Origin: Anaerofustis sp. | GTDB taxonomy: Bacteria > Bacillota > Clostridia > Eubacteriales > Anaerofustaceae | Reading direction: 5' to 3' | Assembly (NCBI RefSeq): GCF_019420015.1 | Contig: NZ_JAHZIA010000064.1 | Location: 1 to 18,033, forward strand | DNA: 18,033 nucleotides | Position numbers and translations under genes: made by a program | In this document: positions 12,799 to 18,033 of the stretch, one piece after another | Numbering within the stretch: the first letter of the stretch is position 1 | How the letters are laid out: every line of letters begins with the position of its first letter | Notes under the pieces: model-generated | The model's database searches: none | Seen by the model: the letters and a program-made list of their open reading frames with translations, nothing else | Told to the model about the DNA's origin: nothing

Positions 12799-14865
12799 TT
12801 AATTGTTTTTTTCCTGTCCGGGATATTGAACCCTCTCATGATATACACCAGTAAGGACTCTGAAAAACGTCTTTTTGATCGTATCGATATCTTTCATTTT
12901 CAAAGGTGAGTTATCCAACTGATGTTCCGTAATTTTCTTTGATACTATCTTATCTATCATCTCACGTATCTTTTCTTTATCGCTGGTATCCATGCTTTTA
13001 ACAGCAGCTTCAACACCGTCCGCAAGTAAAACCACGGAAGTTTCTATCGTGGTAGGTCTAGGTCCGTCATATGAATATGCTTTCAAATCAGGCTCCACAC
13101 CTTTTTCTTTTTCTTTATAATAAAAATATTGAATGAGCGTATTACCGTGATGTGTCTTTATAAAATCAATTATTTCCTCTGGCAATTTATATTTATTGGC
13201 AAGGTATACACCGTCACTGACATGATTTTTTATTATCCTTACCGATACATTGGGATCCAAATGATCGTGCGGATTATTGCCTTTTTGCTGGTTTTCACTG
13301 AAAAATAAAGGCTTTTCGCTCTTTCCTATATCATGATAATATGCGCCGACTCTTGCCAAAAGTCCGTTAGCTCCTATTTCACTGCAGGCTTCCTGCGCTA
13401 AATTCCCTACCAAAAGACAGTGATGATAAGTTCCCGGAGCACCGCTTATAAGCTTTCTCATAAGCTCGTTTGTCGGACTTGACAATTCCAATAGTTTAAA
13501 CGGAGTAAGTATATTAAACAAATATTCCCAAAACAACATCATACCGACAGAAATCATCCCAGAAAGAATACCGTTTATACCGGCATAAACGATATTATAT
13601 ACCATACTAAGCCCCAATGTATTTCTGAGTATACTGTAAATCAATACTATTATCATATTAGAAACACTTACTATCAAAGCAGCTTTATATATTTTGCTTC
13701 TCTCTTGAACTCTTTGCATATAAAGTATACCGACAAAACCAGAAAGAAGAAGAAACAACAATGCCTCCGTATTTATATCCAGCGTAACAGCCAAAAATAA
13801 AGTCATAAATACATTTGTGTTAATCGCAATTCTCGGCCCTATCAATATACACAAAGTCATACTCATAATTGATATAGGTATTAAATATATATTAAATAAG
13901 CTTGTTATTTGAGAAAGAATAATCATGAGCAAAAACTGACTTGCTATAAGTGCAAGCAATTTATTATTGTTATATATATCATTATGAAATGTTCTTAAAT
14001 AAACGGTATATATTATCATGAGCATAATAATCATAGATGCCAAACCTATTATGGTTTTATAATCATCAAAAACACCGCTTCTGATCATCAACCCCTCTTT
14101 TAAAACATCAATTTGATTCTCTGTTATTATATCTCCTTTTTTTATAATAACTTCTCCAGGTTCATAAACAATATCTTCAACTGCGTTTTTTGCATTTAAC
14201 TTGGCTTGACTTGTGGCATCTTCGTTAAGTACCATATTTGCCTTCAAAGCACCCTTTGTTATGTTTATACAGGCATCACTTATTTCTCTGTTAAAAGAAG
14301 AGTTTCTGAAGTAGGTGTTTATTTTTTTATAGTACCCGTCCATCTTATCGGATACTATTTCATCTTTATAAAGATTACCTACATATGATACTATCTCTTT
14401 TTGTATATTTTTCACACTCTCAGAATCTTCATTCAAAAGAGTCTCATACGTGCTCTTTGTAAGGTCTATACCCGATTTACTGTTATATATTTGAATGTTT
14501 TTTTCATTTAAATTCTTTTTGTTAATATCTTCAAGCTCTTCAAAAAGATTGTTGATATTTGCAACAACAGAATCTTTTGTACCCGGAATATAATCGTATA
14601 CGTTCGGAGTTTGTGCCACAGCTTGGTCTTTTAAGTTGTTGGTAAGCTTAGTGTTTACAATTTTTCTCGGCGCAATTATATCTTCTCCGGCAACTTGTCC
14701 TGCCTGTACATCATACCTTTTGGGTATAGCGCTTATAAAAGTTAAGATAAAAGCCAAAACAAAAAATGATATGGCGATTGATATCTTAACTTTTTTATTT
14801 GTTTTCATATTTTCAAAGAATATTGAAATATTAGTCTCTTTGCTTTTTTGTTTCGTATGTTTCAT
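12799..14865 (-). CDS. pgpH: 7TM-HD family protein PgpH/YqfF, likely c-di-AMP phosphodiesterase
   Basis: PgpH (YqfF in Bacillus) hydrolyses the second messenger c-di-AMP at the membrane. The 688-residue product shows the full architecture: an N-terminal helix (about 28-47), a large extracytoplasmic 7TM-HDED domain (about 50-265), a bundle of about seven transmembrane helices (about 268-455), and a cytoplasmic HD domain (about 470-645). Metal-binding residues are visible in TYHHCLLVGN, ARVGAYYHDIGK, NPHDHLDP and THHGN. The start overlaps the end of phoH by 35 bases. The ATG at 14863-14865 has only a weak site; a second Met 19 codons on (14808) is possible and would remove the overlap. Co-transcription with phoH and ybeY is standard. 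Confidence 0.94.
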   Translation of the reverse strand: MKHTKQKSKETNISIFFENMKTNKKVKISIAISFFVLAFILTFISAIPKRYDVQAGQVAGEDIIAPRKIVNTKLTNNLKDQAVAQTPNVYDYIPGTKDSVVANINNLFEELEDINKKNLNEKNIQIYNSKSGIDLTKSTYETLLNEDSESVKNIQKEIVSYVGNLYKDEIVSDKMDGYYKKINTYFRNSSFNREISDACINITKGALKANMVLNEDATSQAKLNAKNAVEDIVYEPGEVIIKKGDIITENQIDVLKEGLMIRSGVFDDYKTIIGLASMIIMLMIIYTVYLRTFHNDIYNNNKLLALIASQFLLMIILSQITSLFNIYLIPISIMSMTLCILIGPRIAINTNVFMTLFLAVTLDINTEALLFLLLSGFVGILYMQRVQERSKIYKAALIVSVSNMIIVLIYSILRNTLGLSMVYNIVYAGINGILSGMISVGMMLFWEYLFNILTPFKLLELSSPTNELMRKLISGAPGTYHHCLLVGNLAQEACSEIGANGLLARVGAYYHDIGKSEKPLFFSENQQKGNNPHDHLDPNVSVRIIKNHVSDGVYLANKYKLPEEIIDFIKTHHGNTLIQYFYYKEKEKGVEPDLKAYSYDGPRPTTIETSVVLLADGVEAAVKSMDTSDKEKIREMIDKIVSKKITEHQLDNSPLKMKDIDTIKKTFFRVLTGVYHERVQYPGQEKNN

Positions 14866-15802
14866 ATGCTTCTATTATTCTTTGTACCAACGGATTTCTT
14901 ACAACATCTTTCTTCGTCAAATGCACAAAGTCTACTCCTTCAACTTTATTTAATATTCTCTCAGAATATATAAGCCCGGACTTTTTACCGCTTGGTAAAT
15001 CCACCTGAGTAATATCACCCGTCACCACAGCTTTGGAACCTTCTCCAAGCCTGGTCAAAAACATCTTCATCTGTTCCCTGGTCGTGTTTTGAGCTTCGTC
15101 CAGTATTATGAAAGAATTATTCAAAGTTCGCCCTCTCATGTAAGCCAAAGGAGCAATTTCGATGTTGCCTCTGCTTACATTCCTCTCGTACGCTTCACTT
15201 CCCATTATATCAAAAAGAGCATCATACAAAGGTTTCAAATAAGGATCTATCTTTTCCTTTAAATCCCCCGGAAGAAATCCTAAACTTTCCCCTGCCTCAA
15301 CAGCAGGTCTTGTAAGGATTATTCTGGAAACATCACCGCTCTTTAAAGCCTTGACCGCCAAAGCTACGGCTAAGTAAGTTTTCCCCGTACCCGCAGGTCC
15401 TATGGAAAATACAATATCGTTTTTTCTTGTTGCATTTATAAATGCACTCTGACCTATAGTTTTTGTTTTTATGGGCTTTCCCTTGAATGTATAACATATT
15501 ATATGTTCATACTTGTCTATATCTTTTTTATCTTCTTCTATCAAGTTCAACAAATAATTATACGCCTGATCATTAATCAGAGAGTTGTCTTCTACCCTCT
15601 TTACCATACAGTTTAATAATTTTTTGGCTTTTAACACACTTTTCCTGTCTTCTCCCGTTATGTTTATAACGCCGTTTCTTAAAGTTATTTTAACATTAAA
15701 ATGTTTTTCGGTTAAAATAATATATTTGTCATTGCTTCCGAATAAATTTACGCTTTCCGTTATATCACTCGGCATACCTAATGTATCGGTAAATTTTTCC
15801 AA
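14831..15802 (-). CDS. phoH: PhoH family P-loop ATPase
   Basis: PhoH/YqfE-type proteins are cytosolic ATPases of the RNA-helicase-like superfamily, often beside ybeY and era and linked to RNA metabolism. The 323-residue product has an N-terminal KH-like region (about 25-70), Walker A GPAGTGKT (residues 135-142), the LTRPAVEAGESLGFLPGD segment, Walker B IILDEAQNT (232-240), and TGDITQVDLP near 261-270. The start codon is TTG (15800-15802), supported by AAGGAGATTATA immediately upstream; no ATG start in the right place fits. It lies ten bases after yqfD and overlaps pgpH by up to 35 bases. The identity is secure; the precise reaction of this group is not settled. Confidence 0.95.
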   Translation of the reverse strand: MEKFTDTLGMPSDITESVNLFGSNDKYIILTEKHFNVKITLRNGVINITGEDRKSVLKAKKLLNCMVKRVEDNSLINDQAYNYLLNLIEEDKKDIDKYEHIICYTFKGKPIKTKTIGQSAFINATRKNDIVFSIGPAGTGKTYLAVALAVKALKSGDVSRIILTRPAVEAGESLGFLPGDLKEKIDPYLKPLYDALFDIMGSEAYERNVSRGNIEIAPLAYMRGRTLNNSFIILDEAQNTTREQMKMFLTRLGEGSKAVVTGDITQVDLPSGKKSGLIYSERILNKVEGVDFVHLTKKDVVRNPLVQRIIEAYETYETKKQRD

Positions 15803-15812
15803 TATAATCTCC

Positions 15813-16994
15813 TTAAACTTTTATTTGTTTTTCTTCAACAATATTTTCCTTTAATTTTACCTTTGCGGTAATACTGTAATAGTTATTTTCTAACGTATCA
15901 ATAGTTAAATATATATCAATTATGTTATCTTTGTCAATATTTTGTCTTTTATTTAACTGCTCTATTACTTCATTTTCTATCTGTTTTTTGTCTTTTTTTA
16001 CTAAATTGTCTATATTATACCATTTTGTACGTGTTTGCTCCATAGGAAGAGGAATAAAAAGTAACTTACATCTTCTTTTTTCTTCTCTCACCGCAATATG
16101 GTTTTTACCCGAAACGATTTTTTTATAGTTTATCCTTCTACTCTTAAAGGAATAGCTCTTTTCTTCTTCGTATTCTTCTTCACTGTCTATTATATACGGG
16201 TTTATTATTATATCTTTAAATACATAGCTGCTTTCAATGAACACATCTCCCATGGCATGTATATGATAATACTTCATGTCTCCGTCTTTATCTTCATACC
16301 CTATCTTACCGCTTATCAAAAGATCTCCTTTTTTTACTTTATCGCCTTTTTTTACCTTTTTTATACCGTTGTAAGCTATTATACTCTGAATTTTTCCGCT
16401 TTTGCCCGCAACCAAATTTACAGCTTTTGATTTATCGAACTTTTTTATGGGCGTATTTTTTTCTATTAACTCTATTTTTGCCTTGGTCCCGTAATATTCT
16501 ATAGTGACATCACTCAAGTCTCGATAAGTGTTTAAAAGAACTTTTGATATTTCCTTTTTGTCTATACCGTATTTATAGCACCCCTCCTTAAACCCCGCAT
16601 CTTCCAATGTCGAAATAATATCGGTTGTATCTATCCTGCTGCCTCCTGAAATTTCAATATCCCATATAAAAAATGAAAAAGCAAAAATTATCAAAGAAAT
16701 TAAAAAGGCACTAAAAATAAAAACTTTTCTTTTTTTTAGTGACTTAAGAAACATTTTATTTCCGTATTCCCTTTTTATACTCAGTATATACTGGGCCCTC
16801 TTTGCAATCTTCTCAGTAACTTTCACATCGCCAATCATAACTTTAAATGTTATTGTAGTCTTATCTTTTTTTTCTATATCCCATACGGATATATTATTAT
16901 GATTAACGAGATTGATAAACTTCTCGGGATTAAGTCCTTTTACTTCAATCAAGCAATATCCCATAAAATAATGATAAAATCTTAAAATCAGCAT
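15813..16994 (-). CDS. yqfD: Sporulation protein YqfD
   Basis: YqfD is a conserved membrane protein of endospore formers, controlled by sigma-E in Bacillus; its molecular role is not established. The 393-residue product begins with a globular region (about 1-88) with the typical GYCLIEVKGLNPEKFINL start. One transmembrane helix follows (about 90-112), and then a long outer part with FIWDIEISGG, DAGFKEGCYKYGID and a biotinyl/lipoyl-like hammerhead (VKKGDKVKKGDLLISGKIGY, about 217-236). The ATG at 16992-16994 follows AGGAG at six bases; yqfC ends 13 bases upstream. The pairing with yqfC and phoH is diagnostic. Confidence 0.93.
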   Translation of the reverse strand: MLILRFYHYFMGYCLIEVKGLNPEKFINLVNHNNISVWDIEKKDKTTITFKVMIGDVKVTEKIAKRAQYILSIKREYGNKMFLKSLKKRKVFIFSAFLISLIIFAFSFFIWDIEISGGSRIDTTDIISTLEDAGFKEGCYKYGIDKKEISKVLLNTYRDLSDVTIEYYGTKAKIELIEKNTPIKKFDKSKAVNLVAGKSGKIQSIIAYNGIKKVKKGDKVKKGDLLISGKIGYEDKDGDMKYYHIHAMGDVFIESSYVFKDIIINPYIIDSEEEYEEEKSYSFKSRRINYKKIVSGKNHIAVREEKRRCKLLFIPLPMEQTRTKWYNIDNLVKKDKKQIENEVIEQLNKRQNIDKDNIIDIYLTIDTLENNYYSITAKVKLKENIVEEKQIKV

Positions 16995-17007
16995 GACATA
17001 CTCCTAA

Positions 17008-17286
17008 TCAAATAATATACTCAATAGATAAAATTTCCCCGTCTATAATAAGCTCCTCACTTATAAGAGTAGAAAGCATCAGGTTTTTACCGTTTATAGA
17101 TAAAAGCCCGGAAGTAGTGTTTATTCTTATATTTTCGGGGCTGTAAAAAATAATTCCTTTGTGATTTATAATGTTCATTTTATCATTGCCCATTATTTCT
17201 ATATTTAATTTTTCCAACAAAATCTCCTCCGGTAACTGAAGAGATTTTGTCAATTTTTCTTTGGTGTTGTTAATAAAGTTTTTCAT
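17008..17286 (-). CDS. yqfC: Sporulation protein YqfC
   Basis: YqfC is a small beta-rich protein found with YqfD in spore formers. I assign 92 residues starting MKNFINN at 17284-17286. This gives the family's usual 90-95 residues and the pattern LQLPEEILLEKLNIEIMGN, then INHKGIIFYSPENIRINT, SGLLSINGKNLML and LIIDGEILSIEYI. The reading frame is open for another 43 codons upstream, but that extra part is unlike the family and reaches back to the preceding terminator, so I reject it. The chosen ATG has only a weak site (AAAGGA lies over 20 bases away), so the exact start is less sure. It is the first gene of the nine-gene operon; I could not identify a convincing promoter in the roughly 100 bases before it. 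Confidence 0.87.
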   Translation of the reverse strand: MKNFINNTKEKLTKSLQLPEEILLEKLNIEIMGNDKMNIINHKGIIFYSPENIRINTTSGLLSINGKNLMLSTLISEELIIDGEILSIEYII

Positions 17287-17388
17287 GTTAAATGTATATG
17301 AACTAAATATCCTTTTATGAAACACCTCATATATATTTGTTAATATAGCAAACCGATATATAAAAATACATTTAATCAAAATAAATAA

Positions 17389-17412
17389 AAAGAGCCGACA
17401 TATCGACTCTTT
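17389..17412 (-). terminator. Intrinsic terminator after the C_GCAxxG protein gene
   Basis: In the minus-strand transcript AAAGAGUCGA pairs with UCGGCUCUUU (ten pairs, one G-U) around a four-base loop, followed by UUAUUUAUUUU. It separates the C_GCAxxG gene from the yqfC operon. Confidence 0.85.
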
Positions 17413-17427
17413 CAATTCAGGTTTTTA

Positions 17428-17853
17428 TTATTCAAAAAAATCTTTCAACAAATATTTCTCGACAATAAGAGCGCTGTCTCTTACACATCCTTCACAGCTT
17501 CTTATTGGAGGTTTGTCCGTTCCGATACTTTTGAGTTCTTTGCAAACTACAGTTGAATTTTTTTCCTTAAACTTGTCTGCCAAATCTTTCCCCAGTGCCA
17601 AAGATTGTATCTTGGTTTTTGATTTTCCCAAATTCTTGTCACTGTTCTTAAGACCGGCAAGCATAATCATTCCGCAAACGCTTCCGCAAGTCGCCTGCAT
17701 TCTTGCAATACCGCTGCCGAAAGCTTCTGACATTGCAAATGCCGTTTCTTCATCCATACCCAATAAATCACAATATGTACAAACTACGGACTGCGAACAA
17801 TTATAACCGTTCTTGAATTTTTCAACAGCTAAATCTACCCTTGATTGTTCCAT
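17428..17853 (-). CDS. C_GCAxxG_C_C family putative redox protein
   Basis: This 141-residue soluble protein belongs to the C_GCAxxG_C_C family (named for its cysteine pattern), widespread in anaerobes and thought to act in redox or metal chemistry without an assigned reaction. It shows GYNCSQSVV (C19), the core ATCGSVCGMIMLAGL (C56, C60), a further C104 and the C-terminal RSCEGCVRD (C120, C123), plus C25 and C28. The helical segment with AFAMSEAFGSGIARM between the first two blocks is typical. The core reads CGSVCG where the family name would have GCAxxG, a tolerated variation. The ATG at 17851-17853 follows GGGAGG. It lies 31 bases after a probable LysR-type regulator gene on the same strand, so the two may be co-transcribed. 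Confidence 0.85.
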   Translation of the reverse strand: MEQSRVDLAVEKFKNGYNCSQSVVCTYCDLLGMDEETAFAMSEAFGSGIARMQATCGSVCGMIMLAGLKNSDKNLGKSKTKIQSLALGKDLADKFKEKNSTVVCKELKSIGTDKPPIRSCEGCVRDSALIVEKYLLKDFFE

Positions 17854-17884
17854 AAAATACCTCCCTATTTATTATATTTTACAA

Positions 17885-18033
17885 CTATTTCATAAATTTT
17901 TCAAATATTTCATAATAGTATTTTTTATACTTGCTGTTTTTCCTCCATATCATTGTAAAATCATGCTTAATAGAAAAACCGTCAATATCAATTCGTTCCA
18001 CACCTTCCGCATCATCTTTTTCCCTTACGACAA
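17885..18033 (-). CDS. C-terminal end of a probable LysR-type regulator (cut by window edge)
   Basis: The last 48 residues of a gene entering from the right edge are visible, ending at the TAG at 17885-17887. The translation (VVREKDDAEGVERIDIDGF and then IKHDFTMIWRKNSKYK, ending EIFEKFMK) resembles the final strand and helix of the LysR substrate-binding domain. In that family a 'hxxxLiyrk' strand is followed by a short helix ending around FIxFL. The DNA-binding part lies outside the window. The assignment rests on this short tail only and is moderate. Confidence 0.55.
   Translation of the reverse strand, partial: VVREKDDAEGVERIDIDGFSIKHDFTMIWRKNSKYKKYYYEIFEKFMK

Noticed and set aside
16098..16430. 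A 110-codon hydrophobic frame antisense to yqfD
   Set aside because: The run of Phe/Tyr/Ile is what the complement of Lys/Glu-rich codons yields; no start signal supports it.
17287..17415. A 43-codon N-terminal extension of yqfC
   Set aside because: The extension is unlike the family, is AT-driven, and reaches back into the terminator of the upstream gene; the shorter start gives the normal family length.

Overview
The window is a very AT-rich, gene-dense piece of chromosome from a Gram-positive, probably anaerobic, Clostridia-like bacterium. The evidence is the AGGAGG-type ribosome binding sites, the small L7Ae-like protein next to rpsL, the sporulation-associated pair yqfC/yqfD, the DgkA of the undecaprenol kinase type, the 7TM-HD protein PgpH, and ferredoxin, FliB-like and C_GCAxxG proteins typical of anaerobic Firmicutes. 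The presence of yqfC/yqfD points to a spore former or a recent descendant of one. The genus cannot be fixed from the sequence alone; a Peptostreptococcaceae-like lineage is only a guess.

Region 1 (1-3660, minus strand) is the str operon in the order L7Ae-like, rpsL, rpsG, fusA, tuf, with tuf running off the left edge. It has its own near-consensus promoter directly upstream of the L7Ae-like gene. It is therefore not in the usual position behind rpoBC. The 123-base rpsL-rpsG spacer holds three successive hairpins and is the most structured non-coding stretch seen inside an operon here.

Region 2 (3700-9590) is accessory. In order it contains a 61-residue two-helix membrane protein, a membrane-anchored extracytoplasmic protein of unknown function, and a ferredoxin-like protein divergent from a Crp/Fnr regulator, with a perfect 6-2-6 palindrome between them. 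Next come a FliB-like cysteine-rich protein and a secreted lysine-rich protein with an Fn3-like domain and a small zinc-binding tail. An approximately 850-base gap without convincing genes then leads to a lone serine recombinase with an intact active site. Most of these genes end in clear hairpin terminators, which suggests small, independent units.

Region 3 (9591-17286, minus strand) looks like one nine-gene operon: yqfC, yqfD, phoH, pgpH, ybeY, dgkA, era, tgt, yajC. Gaps are 3-23 bases or there are overlaps, and I saw no internal terminator. A strong bidirectional terminator follows yajC. The operon joins the conserved yqfC-era block (sporulation, RNA maturation, c-di-AMP turnover, lipid carrier recycling, ribosome assembly) to tgt-yajC (queuosine tRNA modification and Sec translocon accessory), which normally sit with queA/ruvAB.

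Region 4 (17389-18033, minus strand) holds a C_GCAxxG_C_C family putative redox protein with its own terminator, preceded on the same strand by the C-terminal end of what looks like a LysR-type regulator.

Most of the window is ordinary housekeeping. I found no CRISPR array, no defence island, and no insertion sequence or tRNA. The best candidates for something less described are the hairpin-rich rpsL-rpsG spacer, the palindrome in the ferredoxin/Crp intergenic region, and the empty region in front of the serine recombinase.
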